This document shows positions 42,590-54,175 of a DNA stretch of 64,000 bases, in pieces. The stretch's first letter is position 1. Each line of letters starts with the position of its first letter. The position numbers and the translations under genes are program-made. This DNA is from Hygrocybe punicea (lineage: Eukaryota > Basidiomycota > Agaricomycetes > Agaricales > Hygrophoraceae): the NCBI GenBank assembly GCA_963556145.1, contig OY744472.1, positions 1,798,001-1,862,000 of the forward strand, in the 5' to 3' direction. A model generated the notes under the pieces. That model ran no database searches. It had not been told where the DNA came from and worked only from the letters and a program-made list of their open reading frames with translations.

Positions 42590-42725
42590 TGTTGCTTATA
42601 ACCCATAAACCTGTGCATACTTGCAACGTGGGTCCGGGTATTTGCCGGGTCGGGTATGGGTTGCCAACAAAAACCTGTGGGTTACCCGTGCAGATCCCGA
42701 CCCATACTGGCCTGACAACTCAATT
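42590..42725. repeat. ACCCG/GGGTATGG private-motif segment
   Basis: GGGTCCGGG, GGGTCGGGTATGGG, GGGTTACCCGTG and CCCGACCCATAC words repeat in both orientations between DIRS and SIN3. It is similar to 138-297 and 61640-61790. No ends were resolved. Confidence 0.5.
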
Positions 42726-42824
42726 CATCACCTCAGTACAATTCAATTTATTTAATTTCCTGCCCCACAGCCATCACCAGACAATCAAGTCATGTTGTCA
42801 TTAAATCTTGTCTGAGTAAAATAT

Positions 42825-45800
42825 CTATTTACCTGTTACCGAAGACCACTCGCCTGCATTTATCCTGTCCATCCATTCCAACCTCCTCAATGTGCGAATT
42901 TGGAGTTCTAGTGACACCTTCTCAATCTCCTCTCGACTTGATATTCTCAAGAGAAAATCTTCAGTCTTGGGGACGTAGAATAGGCGGTAGGTCCGCACAC
43001 AGACTCTAACTTCAACTCCGCTTCGGCCAATAGTTGTTGGTTGACCACCGCCCAAGGCCGGTGACAAATTTCTGAAACACTAGTCAGCATACATAGAAGG
43101 CTGGGTACAACACACATACTTGCGAAGGAAAGGTCGGTTTACTCGAGAAGAGAGAACGAGCTGTGTATTTTCGTTCTATGAAGTTGAAAGCGTCAACGGA
43201 ATGGTACTGTATGGGGGACAAGAATTCCGCACCGAGACGAAGGAATCGGTATATGCTTGCCAACGTCCGGTCAAGAATTCAGAATCATCTAAATTAGTCT
43301 CGTCTTTGCCAATGAGTTGGACTGTCATGGTTTTTGAATCAGGAAGCTTGAGAACATCATCAGCGGTTTTGCGTTTTCAAATGTGTGGGAGCTCACCCAA
43401 GCAATGCGAAACAAATTCTCGTCAGGTCCCAAGATATTTTCAGCATCACGTCTGTTGTTAATCTGATCCTGGGTGGTGGGGCTGGCTATTGCCCTTTCAC
43501 GCTTGAATATTTCAAGCAGGTCTTGACTTTTAGTATCTGTAAATACAACTTGTACCTGATCACAAAGTTATCGAATACATCACCATCCAAAAATAAAGAT
43601 GCCAACCTGTTTGATTAACGCCCCAATCAATTTGTCGATTGTAAAAAATTTATAGGCCTCCTTTGGGCAGGGTCAGCTTGGTCACCTCCCTTCGTGAACT
43701 TGATGAAAATACCTGTGTCCCAAACATGTGTCGCAGTTGGTCCTCAAAAACATGCTGTTCGATCTCGTTATCGAATAATCGTTCACAAGATTCCAGCAAA
43801 AGATCATATAAATGATCGGCATTGGTAAACCTGCCAGACAGGCTCGTCCCATTGGCCGGTGGTGGTAAACCAAGGTCTTTCGCCACCAGGTTTGGCCGAC
43901 GAGCGCACGAAGCTTCGGTTACCAGCTTGGATGCAATCCCCTTGAAACGTGCTAGTCGGGAATATAGAAGCTGTGAAAAATGAGGTCTCGGTCTAAGATT
44001 GAGGAAGGATGGGCTCACCTCGAGTAAACGCAAGAGTGTATAAAAGATGTTGTTACTGAAGAAGACATTCTTCCGAGATGTGTGCCTCGTCAAACCAGAT
44101 GGGACGTTCTGCATTAGTTGTTTGCGATCCCCGTCTCCACCACCGATGTCCATTGCGTCAGTCATGACAGGTGAGGGTCGAGGAGAGCTGCAGGGCGATG
44201 CGGCTTCCTGGGCGCGGGTCTTCCTGTTTGTCAATTTCGCCTGTTCGCTCTTCAACAACTTCTTCCTCAAGTCACCCGCAGAGGAAGAAGCAGCACCCTT
44301 GCGATGACTTCTCCCTGTCCTTCCAGAACTGCTGCCAGCGCTGGAGGCTTCCACGTCATCAATAACACTCTCTGCATCCTCGCTCATTTCGCTGTCTCCA
44401 GTTTCCTGTATCGCCAAAAACGCCAAGTTGAACGAGACTGGGTCCGACATAAAGAGCAGCTGGACAAAGGAGCGCATGAAGCCTTCGATCCTTTTCCGTT
44501 CTGCAAGGTTCAACTGCGCCTGAGTTCGATCCAAGAAGGAAAATGACAGCTTGAGTGCATCCTGAAGCACTGCTTCGTCCTCGAAAACAAGCTCAAGCTG
44601 ATGTCTGGTCCATGTTCTTGCAAACAATGGGTCGATAAGGGACGCTTTCTTGGCCATCTGCTCCTCCCTTGCAGCCTCGATCTGGCTCACGAACGCCTTC
44701 ACCGTAATAAGCTTTTTGTCCGCAGCTTTGAAGGAGATTCCTCGATGATCCAAACTCTTCTGATAATTCCGTGCATCCACCTCCCGCCATACTCGGTTCC
44801 ATTCCCTCTGCGCTCGCTTCCACTCTTCCTCCTTTTGCTTAAGGCGCGTTAACACGACGGGGATCGCCAACGCTGGTGAATCTTGCATGGCTTGAATCAC
44901 CTCTGCTCCAGCATCGCGTCCGTATATCTTCTTAACCACCCTTTGGTGAATGCTTTTCGCAGATCCGCCTAGGTTGGGTTTCAACTTGAAGTTCCCGCGC
45001 TCTTCGGAAGACAGTAGCGCGATCTTGTTGTTGATGGGTTCGAGCATTGCAATCGTCCGCACGATTGCTTCTATGTGAAAATCGTACTCGTGCCGCTCTT
45101 CTTCACTGCGATGAAGAGCTTCCTCATAGACGTTCTTTTTGTGGGCAACGAAACCTGAGTCTTCGCTAGACCAGCTTGGGTGGGAAACCCACTCGTCATT
45201 CAAAACAGATCGGCACATGTCGTCCCGTCCTGAACAGGTCACGTCTCTCTCCTGTCATACAGCGCACATTAAACGCCTCCAGGCCGGAAAAAGTTCCACT
45301 CACGGTAGCAGGCAAATGCCTGTAACTTCCATACTTCACCTTCATGTCAGCCCGACTGCGTCTGTCCAAGATGCCTCTGAGCGATGTCCGTGTCAAATCG
45401 TTATGTTGCTGTTCCAGAATCCAACCATCCCTCTCCTTCCTTTCGTCCCACCCCAAGATTTCTCTGAATTGCCTCATTAACTCACCGTCACCCAAGAAAC
45501 TCCTACTCTGTTTGACCAGTGTTGCTGTATCGATATAATCTTGCGTGAATAGGTTCACGATTTTGAGGAATTCATTGTATGTCTCTCGGTTATCCAGCGC
45601 CCGTTTCACATGGTCAAAGAAATGGCTCTCATGGTTGGCCCCAGATATTGGTAGAAGCCTAGACGATGACTGTGCTTGGGAATGGCCTTGACGACTGGGT
45701 CTCGCAAGTGGCCCCGTATGATATTTGGAGTGAGAATGGCTTGTTGAGGGCAAGTCGATCCCAAGGCTGTGTTGCGATTTTGTCTTTTTCGGCTCATAAA

Positions 45801-47126
45801 TGACAGGTTTGATGTGTGTGACCCAGACAGTGACGAAATCGCTCACCTTTGCACTCGGAACCGCTTTGCTGCTCCCAGGGATGATTGCTTTGTCCCTCTC
45901 CTTTTCGTTGTCTCTCTCGGGAAACTTTCGTTTCCTCTTCTGCGGAAGAGTCGAACTACTCCCAACGCCAGTAGGCGAATGAGTAGTGTCGAGTTTCCTT
46001 CTGGCGTGTTTAGCGTCATTGCCTGTTCCGGTGGGCGGTTCTGGTGGCAGTGGCAGATACCAGTTGCCTTCCATATCTTCAATGAGCTGTTGGCTCTTAT
46101 CGGGCATGAAGATGCGAAAGTCAGATCGCAAGTCTGGTGCATCTTTGAAAAGCTCCGAGATTTGTGCAGACACCTCTCTCTATCGGTACGTTAGTAAACT
46201 CCCTTTGGACATTGGACAAGCGCACCTCGTCGATTGTATCAGGTTTGTGGTGATAACGAGATAGGATCGCCAGAAATTGTTTGTACGTCTCTGGATCACA
46301 ACGCTGTTTGATCTTCTGTACGTACTGGACAGCTGGCTCTATAGCTTGACCATCCAGCGCATATATGCTGGGATCTAGCGATAACGAGGAGCCGAGGAGC
46401 CCGCTGTCGTCAGGGTCTGCAGCGTTCAGCGCACAGGAAGGTCAGCGCATCCGAAAATGAGAAAAGCAGGCCCATACCAGCACCAAAAAAAATGTCTGAA
46501 GGACGCAGGGGTTCCGACGAGGAAGTGGACCACAAAAGGCCAGGCCCAGGCCCATTGTTGGTGGTTTGCATCATGGTCCCTGTGGGGGTCGTGACGGTGA
46601 TGAGGTTGGCATCATGGGCATCAACTAAACATTCTATGCGGTATCCGACGGGTAGGAATGTGTTGAATCCTTGAATGAGGGATGGGTGTCCATTGAAAAG
46701 GTATGATACACGCTTGATAACACCTGGGGTGTCAATCCTACGAATGGACGTAATCAGCTCAGGAAGCGCGGGGATCCTCAATACTAGATATGGAGAATAA
46801 AAGCGGAAATTTTAGGCAGTAATGAGTTGGGACAGTCCCTCTCGAAAATGACGTGTATCACGCATGAGTGAAAATACGTACAGCTGGCTTTTGAAATCTT
46901 TCATGATGTCCAGGAAATGGTTGTAGACGTCGGGTTGGTCTTGAAATTGCACCTTGACGGCATCGAGATACCTAAGAGCATCCGTAACATCCAATGGCCG
47001 GTCCTTTACTGTCATTGGGACTGATGTCTTGGGCGAAGCGGCATCGAGGTGAACGTCAGGTTCTAGTGTGCCCGCAGCCTTCTGGTCGACACCCATGAGT
47101 AGACCCGCTTCCATGATAAGCGCCAT
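42825..47126 (-). CDS. SIN3: SIN3-type transcriptional corepressor
   Basis: This is the one clear conserved host gene. SIN3 is the nuclear scaffold of the Rpd3/HDAC complex. It binds repressors through PAH domains and the deacetylase through its HDAC-interacting domain. Domains in order: PAH1 ([20 protein letters not shown], an intron 46738-46881, [19 protein letters not shown]), PAH2 ([38 protein letters not shown]), PAH3 ([20 protein letters not shown]), the HDAC-interacting domain ([30 protein letters not shown]), and the C-terminal Sin3 domain ([55 protein letters not shown]). A dozen or so short introns are needed. An apparent TAG near 43180 falls in a plausible 57-nt intron (GTGCGG...CATAG) that keeps frame. 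[15 protein letters not shown] is the first Met before PAH1. The gene looks intact. Confidence 0.93.
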
Positions 47127-47395
47127 GAACGTAGCAAAAACTTGAATGACGCCTTCACGCCCACATGCACTGGCACAGCCTGATCGGAGTCACGTGCTTT
47201 ATAAACCACGTGGGAAGGTAAGGTGTAGTTTCAAATTTGAAGTTTTCAAATGAGGAGAAATGCCTTCTTTAAGAGGACAATCACTCATTGGGAACTGAAG
47301 AAATTCACCCAGTCTGAGGAAATAAGTGGTAATAAGCTAAACTTGAATTTGCTCATGTGTACTTGAGAAAATATGCCAGTGGTCACATAGGGTTA

Positions 47396-47770
47396 CTAGT
47401 TGGTACCCGTGCTTCGCAACAGTTTTATTTTATTTTAATCTCTTCTATTTTAATCTATTTTTATTTTATTTTATTTCATGTTATTTTATTGTCAATTTGT
47501 TTGATACAATTGGATTTATTTGAATTGATGTGAATTTATGTGAATTTATTTGAATTTATTTTTTATTTACTTTTAATAATGTGCTTTTCTTTCACTTTTT
47601 CTATTATTTTATTGAACCTTTGTTTCCTATGTGAATTCATTTTATTTTATTTTATTTTATTTTATTTTATTTTATTTTATTTTATGTGATTTTATTTTAT
47701 GTGATTTTATTTTAAATTTCTGTGCTACAGTGGGTGACTTCCCGCAGCCGTTTATGTGAGGATGTAAAAT
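47396..47770 (-). mobile_element. Helitron-like non-autonomous end with (ATTTT)n tract
   Basis: Plus-strand A|CTAGTTGGTACCCGTGCTTCGC is the inverse of a Helitron 3' end (short hairpin around GCGAAGC...GGTACC, then CTAG followed by T). To the right are imperfect ATTTT repeats (47425-47715) and a GTGGGTGACTTCCC segment that recurs in inverse orientation near 53380. The 5' limit is uncertain. Confidence 0.5.
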
Positions 47771-48199
47771 AGATTACCATAGAATCGACTATAAAAGGCA
47801 ACTCAGCCAAACTGTTGGGTTGTCTGGGGTCCTCGCGTAGATCATAAACCGAATCCGACCCACGAACAACCAATTGTCTAATCGAGGGGGGTACCCCCCC
47901 TCTGATAGTTTAATCCGCTATCCTATCATCCACATCTGGACGCTCACCTTTACCACTGTGCCGCCGTCATCCTCATCGCAAACTCACAATCCACTGATGG
48001 GCCACCGTGATCATCAAGTGCGTCGTGCCCTTTGCCCTGGTTCCTGACACTCCGCTTCAGTCCACTTCAGTCTGCTTCCCCACATCCCACCACTGACAAG
48101 GGACTCAACACCACCAGCTCACTTCCATCTCATTTTCAGGATATTGGTGCATTGGAACTGTGCAAGGTGAGTCAGGACGCATCAAATCTCTTTGGCACT

Positions 48200-49545
48200 T
48201 CACTAATTTTCCTGTCCATACAAATACACTTCGTGGTCTACATCGAGCCTGGTCCTACAGCTGCCCATACCTTCGTCATTGGAAAGGCTGCTAACTGGCC
48301 GCCCACTACGCCACGTCTCCGTGAAACACCAATACCCATACGCTACATATCTACATTGAGCCTGGTTCGACGGCAACCTACCTCTGGGACCTGGAAATTG
48401 TGCTCATGGGTTGCCCGCCCACTATGCCACATCTCCGTGAAACTCCGGTACAAATACACTATGTATAGGGATGACCACGGGTTTGGGTCAACCCGCGGTA
48501 TTACCAAAACGGGTTGCACGGGTACGGGTAGGGTGTTTGGTTTCGTCACCCGTGACCATACCGTGACCCGTACCCGTGGTTTGGCAGTGTGTCACGGGTT
48601 CATCACACAACCACCACAACCACCTCGACGGCTACGACCAAGGGCGAGCAAGCGCGCGGCGACCAGACGACCGACCGGAACAGTCAAAGGAAGGAGCAGG
48701 GAAGCGGCCAGGGGGTGGTGCTCCCACTTCCCGGCCTAGGTAAGTCTCAATTTCTGATCAAGTAATGAACTGTAGCTAACTACGCTATGACAACAACAAC
48801 AACAGCATGGGGCAACAGCATGCAATGACAACGACGCGTCGCCCTCTCATCCACCTCGCGGACACACAACAACAACAACGCGTCGCCCTCTCGTCCACCT
48901 CGCAGACATGCAACAACAACGCGTGCCCCTCTCGTCCACCTCGCGGACAAGCAACAACGACGACACACCCCCTCTCGTCCACCTCGTGGACACGCAACAA
49001 CAACAACAACGCGTCCCTCGGCCCGGGCCTTTGTCCACCTCGCGGACACGCAACAATGACGCGTCCCCCTTCGTCCACCTCGCGGACACGCAACAGCAAC
49101 GACGGCGACGCGTCCCCCTCTCGTCCCCCTCTTGTCCACCTCGCAGACGCGCTACAACGCGTTCGACGGCACATGCCCCCCTCGTTCCCCATGTTGATCA
49201 CCTCGCGGACAAGCACGTCACATCAATTGACGCCGGTGCTGCATCTGCGAGGTTGCAGAGCGGAACGGGGGCTGTGGTGGACGGCGGGACGCGACGGTAC
49301 ACCACAGGTAAGGTGTACCGTCGTGACCCGTGGATGTTCGGGTGCGGTGCGGGTCAAAACCGCCCCAGGTAAGGTGTTCACGGGTACGGGTGCGGTGTCA
49401 GCCGAGCCGACCCATTCAAGACCCGTGGTCATCCCTAACTATGTATCACCTCTATCTACATCAAGCCCGGATGGACGGCAGCCTAGCTCTGGGACCTGTA
49501 CATTATTCTCATGGGGAGTCCACCCACTATCGGTCTGTAAAGTAA
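48200..49545. repeat. About 120-bp tandem units, split by a hAT-type element
   Basis: Units carry CTACAT(C/T)-AGCC-GGT or TGGACGGCA, CTCTGGGACCTG, CTCATGGG, GCCCACTA or CCACCCACTAT, and CTCCGTGAAACTCC. Two lie at about 48235-48460; a third follows the inserted element (49446-49545). They precede the Harbinger DUF6818 gene and may belong to that element's end. The 235-residue frame across them is not supported as a gene. The stretch 47770-48200 shows no gene. Confidence 0.55.
48466..49437. mobile_element. hAT-type non-autonomous element, ACGGGT private motif
   Basis: Ends TAGGGATGACCACGGGT and ACCCGTGGTCATCCCTA are flanked by a perfect 8-bp duplication ACTATGTA (48458-48465, 49438-49445). The terminus resembles the Ac-type hAT end TAGGGATG. 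ACGGGT/ACCCGT words fill about 140 bp inside each end. The interior has the GC-rich hairpin followed by GTAAGT (48700-48745), a CAACAACAAC / CCTCGCGGACACG repeat tract (48785-49160), and one shared palindrome at 49201-49253 between CCTCGCGGAC and CTGCGAGGT. No protein is supported. Confidence 0.92.
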
Positions 49546-49650
49546 GCACATAACTTATCTCACACCATACCTAACAGCTGCCGCCATTCCAGGTATATAA
49601 AGGCTTGCAGATCCCCGTCTCTGTATCCCCAACTTTATCACCGTCACTCA

Positions 49651-51625
49651 TGTCTACCTACACCCAACCCTTACTCGAAAATCTTCCCAACGGTCAGTCC
49701 AAGGCCATTGCCAATGTCCTGCAAGATGTGTTTTCCAGCTGGATTCCGTACAGTGTTCCTGTTGTGACAGTGAGTTGATCAGGTTACTAGTAGTAGTCTT
49801 GCTCTGACGCAGAGTGACAGGCACCGGTTTTGCAAGATCCACGTCATTGACCCTTGAGCGAAGCTCCCACCCCATCTCTGGCTCCCTATGTATGGACCAT
49901 TGCATTATATTTTTGTACCCACTACTCACTTTGTCTCGAAGCGCCCCTTCCCAAACGAACGTGTCTATAACCCAGCTCTTGTCGCAACTGGCCAGAATGA
50001 TCATCACCCTCAAGCTCCCACCCCATTTATTGCTCCCTATTGCCCCTTCCCAAATGATCACATCTATAACCCAGATCATAACCTGGATCATCACCCTCAC
50101 CCTCTTTCCCATCCGTCCCGCCGTGTCGAACAATTTGATCACATTGGGCGTGGTGATGACGAGTTACGCGATGGCTGTGACCTAGTCCGACTCCCCGGTT
50201 ATGAAGCTGCATACAGGAATAGTGTCGCTATGCCTATGGCTAGGCAACAAACAGCCCGGGTTCCAGCTCAGGTAATGCAAGAACCACGAGGGACTAAGCG
50301 AGGCCGGCCACAGTGAGCCGGCAATTATACTCTTGATGACATCAAGGCCCTTTTGGATTACACGGAAGCAGAGCTTCCCCTCGGACAACGTGGATGGAAG
50401 GTCATACACCAGAACTTCTCCCGATGGGCTCGGAATCATACTCGACCGCTCCAGGCAATCAAATCTCTCGAGACTAAGTTCAAACAAGTAAGTAACTAGA
50501 TTTCTGTGCCACTATGTCACTGACACAATATCGGGTTAGATGGTCAAAACCACCAAGCCCACCGGCTGTGGTGTCTGCCCACCCCACATCGACCGTGCTC
50601 ATTACATTGAGGACCTTATCGGTGAGAGGGCAGCAACCCGTGATCTCAGCGATGCCGACTTCGACGACGTGGTAGGCGATGACGATGAAGATCACGGAGA
50701 TATGAGCGGTGATGATGGAGCTACTGGCCCTGCACCTCCCCTTGTACACCCTAAGGTTGCCGTTGCCATAGTCTGGGGTGTCAAGGAGCAGGTCCCTGTT
50801 CGCCGCAATGCACGGGGTAACAACGGACTAGAGCTAATTGAAAAGATGTCACATGCCTTCGACCCTGCTACACAGGACTCACGTGAACAGGAACAATCCA
50901 ACCGATCCCTACAGGCCACACAGGTCTTCGCAACTGCGCAAAGGGAACGCGATGCCCAGGTCCTCGTGGAGTCCCTCCATACCCAAATGAACGCACTGCA
51001 GGGTCGAGTGTACGAGGCTGACCGTGCACGCGATCTAGCTGAGATGAAGCTTGAGATGAAAATGGGCACCAATGCAATGGTGACGCCTCGTGGACCAAAG
51101 TTCGCACCTGCTGTGGGGCATGGCTGACCTGCTAAAAAGAAGATCTGCCACGAGATCGTCTATGACAACGGAGGCGGCGGATCTGTCACCTGGGTCACTG
51201 ACCCTGAGACCAGCGATAGCGACATTGAGATAATGGGGGTCCGGTCCAGGCATGCGCAGTCCATGCATGCACAGGCCAATCAAACCCTGAGGCGTACATA
51301 TGCATTCCACGACGACCTCAAACCCTATTTACCTACGCAATCAACCCATACCGAGCACTCAATCCTTAGCTCGCCGTCTCCCTCGTTCTTGTTCCCTGAG
51401 CATCCCCACGCTCTTCAGGCGCTCAATACCAACGCTGGCAACTCTCTTCAGGTCCCCCCTATTATCAAAACTGAGAAAGTCCTCACCACGATCAAACAGG
51501 AACCCGGCACGATCAAACACGAGCCTGGCAGTCCATCCATGCACCCCCCGCTGAACATACGCAGGATCAATTCACATGCCAAAGATCTTACCATCAAATG
51601 GGAAGATGAAAATACCCCAGTTTAA
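49651..51625 (+). pseudogene. Harbinger-associated DUF6818 (Myb/SANT-like) protein, broken
   Basis: The plus-strand start MSTYTQPLLENLPNGQSKA is followed by an intron, a repetitive Pro/His/Asn-rich part, and an open frame to GTKRGRPQ. A TGA at 50314-50316 sits where the frame continues as NYTLDDIKALLDYTEAELPLGQRG, then KSLETKFKQ, an intron and MVKTTKPTGCGVCPPHIDRA: the DUF6818 signature, a SANT/Myb-like DNA-binding fold. The coiled part (QAT...AQRERDAQVLVESLH) follows. A second TGA at 51125-51127 is followed by in-frame PAKKKICHEIVYDNGGGG and a tail with TIKQEPGTIKHEPGS. PIF/Harbinger elements need such a partner for nuclear import and end binding. It is convergent with the transposase at 51872-53225. 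Both stops fit CGA to TGA changes. Confidence 0.75.
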
Positions 51626-51871
51626 GTCACTATAGTAACCTTCTGTCCTTGTTGTCTGTTGTCTGATCAAAGTTACCACACCCACTGTCCTTACTTGTTG
51701 CTCGTTGTTCCACCCCCACTGTCCTTACTCATAGCTCGTTGTTCCACCCCCACTGTCCTTACTCGTAGCTTGTTGATTGCCCATTGTGCTTATTCGTTTG
51801 TGTGTTCCGAAAATAAACTTGTCTTTGACATATCATGTGCACAAATTACAAAAGACTGACACGGCAACAAT

Positions 51872-53225
51872 TCATTCATACACAGCGACAGTATGAAATT
51901 GGGAGACACGATCCATCTTCCTTTGATCTGAGGATAAAAGAGTTTCAAATTCTTTCCAAACTTCTTCCGCTTCCCATCCCTCACGCCACTGGGGCATATA
52001 TACGTTCCAGATTTGATTGAAGCCTATGCGACGACATCGCAGGTTGTGCAGACGCAGACAGATCTCTAAGAGATCTGCCCATATATCAGCTCGATGAACT
52101 TCAAGTGGTATGCACAAGCGTCCGAAAGAGCCCTGCAGGCTGCGATTCCCCCATTCCGCTGTCTGCCTGTATGAGAGAAGCTGGCGGTCGAAGTCCATTA
52201 TAGCTTGCATCTCGGCTGGGCTTCCAAGAATGCGCTTGCCCCTCTTGAGAGGTGCTCGAATCTGCCCCTCTATCTGATTCATACCACGAGGAAAGGCTGT
52301 ATCCGCTACGAGATAAAAGCCAGGAGGGGTTCTGGTATGGAGTTTCTCGTATATGGGCAGCGCAACTCGGGAGTCGTGCCAACTGCCCGGGGCATTGATG
52401 TGTGCGGCGATGATGGGACCTGTCAAACAGGTTAAGGTGACCATGGCAATGAGATAGCATGCACGTACCACTGGCAGAAAAAACAAGTACTGAACTAATA
52501 AAATGCTCCGATAGCCAACCATTGTAGGTTGCATTTTCAATGTCAATGTCGTTAGACGTCTGAACCGGTAGATTGAGCCCATCGATGGAGGCAAACGCAC
52601 CGATGAGAAGGGGATGATGTGCCCGGATGAGGTCGTTGTGCGCCTGGAACTGTTCCTGCTTTTTGAACCAGGAGAGCCTGGCATCGGCAATTGAGCGAAG
52701 CATCTGTAGTAGTATCTTCAAAGCGAAGGATATGTAGCGCGAGATGGTAGTGGGGATGACCGCGAAGATCTGTTGCAGGCTTATCTCTCGCATCGTCGAG
52801 TTAAGATAATGCAGAACCAGTCCCAACCCACCCGCTGCGTCCAACGATTGAGAACCAGGACACGCAGGCGCCTCGGTATTGGTATCATCGCGTGGAATCG
52901 GTGTTGTGTCCCAAGCTTGCGCAAAACCCTCCTCGAGGAGTTTCTCAAAGCATACAACATCGATACCCATTGTGGTGATATAGGCCCTGTCGTTGCGGCT
53001 GCGGCGTAACAGGGTCCATGGCATATTGAGGCGAGGATTGGGGAGGAGCTGTGCACGACAAAGATAGAGTCGGCTCGGTTGCCGGATGCTTGATTGTACT
53101 AATCGTGCCTCTTCTGCGCCAGCAAACAGAGCAGCAACAGCGAAGGTAAGTTGCAACTGATCGTCCTCCCAAAGATTGTCTTCCTCTGCATCCATCCGAA
53201 GCTGGAACTGATAGTACTGGTCCAT
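51872..53225 (-). CDS. PIF/Harbinger transposase (DDE_4 type)
   Basis: There are two exons on the minus strand, 53225-52469 and 52419-51872, joined by a 49-nt GTACGT...ACAG intron in frame, giving 434 residues with no stop. The catalytic triad is visible: D215 in FASIDGLNLPV, D292 in FYLVADTAFP and E341 in AEWGNRSLQGSF; INAPGSWHDSR between them is a family block. The N-terminal 200 residues hold the helix-turn-helix-like ISLQQIFAVIPTTISRY. The enzyme cuts DNA and inserts at 3-bp TWA targets together with a Myb-like partner, here the broken DUF6818 gene. Terminal inverted repeats were not identified. The transposase looks intact while its partner is broken, so trans-acting partners from other copies would be needed. 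Confidence 0.88.
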
Positions 53226-53289
53226 GACCAGAAAGGGCTTAACCGGTAAAATGTTTCTACATGTTTCTAAATAGCTACGGGAAGCACAA

Positions 53290-53990
53290 GTGATTATCTT
53301 ATTCCTATAAACCCCTCGCCATGTTACTGGTAATCAGGCAGTTTAATGCAAAACATAAACTAATCGCCATGGGAAGTCACCCAGTGTCAATGAATTTTAT
53401 TTTATTCCATTTTATCTCCAATGTATTTTCTGGGTTTTCTTTGTCAGTATTTATTAGAATAGCTATCTCAAATTTACAGTTTTTGTGTCACTGGTGTATG
53501 TGAATGAAGGAAATGTCCACCCGTAGCACCTGTCCTGCAGTGGCTTCTCATAGTGAAGTTACATGCTTTTTGTGCCACTGATGTTTGTTCGCTTTGCTCA
53601 CAAACACCCATAGCACCTGTCCTGCAGTGTTACATGCTTTTGTGCCACTGATGTTTGTTCGCTTCGCTCACAAACACCTGTAGCACCCCGTTCTCCAGTG
53701 GCTGCTGTCTTGAATTTTATTTGAATTTTAACACACTTGTTTAGATTATTTTGAATTTATTTGCACATTTTGTACTTATCTGGGCTTGGCTGCGCCTCGC
53801 GGTTATAGAAGGGGACAACGGTAGCTCGGCTGCGCCTCGCGTGGCAAAATGTGGCTTATGCACGCGAGGTGCAAAATATATGAAATAAGCGATGCAGCCG
53901 ACAAAACGTGAGCAAACGCGACCAAAACGCGACCATAACCAAATACCCATGCCACAGACCCCCCATTGTCCCCTTCCTTTTAGACTAGAT
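53290..53990. repeat. Tandem repeats and Helitron-like fragment
   Basis: 53520-53606 and 53607-53676 are tandem units with TAGCACCTGTCCTGCAGTG, TTACATGCTTTTTGTGCCAC and GTTTGTTCGCTT(T/C)GCTCAC; a partial third follows. Around 53770-53850, GGCTGCGCCTCGCG occurs twice. The part at 53365-53410 is the inverse of 47715-47760. The segment at 54015-54045 (GGGCTGTTACTTTGCATGG) resembles the Helitron 3' stem at 5698-5725. No gene is seen. Confidence 0.55.
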
Positions 53991-54175
53991 TATTTAGGAA
54001 CCTCCTAACATGTTCTAGGGCTGTTACTTTGCATGGCATATCAAAGTCCTACTTACTTCCTTAGTACTTACACTTTGTCATTATAAGGTTACATTTGCAA
54101 TGACTTGGAGAATATCATTGACATGACAACATATATAAAGACACATGGTTTTTTGGACCTGCAGATAGTTAGAAC

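Noticed and set aside
43150..43240. Premature TAG in the SIN3 C-terminal region
   Set aside because: A 57-nt intron (GTGCGG to CATAG) removes it and joins in-frame SIN3-like sequence on both sides; intron size matches its neighbours.
48032..48739. 235-residue plus-strand frame
   Set aside because: It crosses tandem repeats and the end of a transposon, and has no conserved motif.
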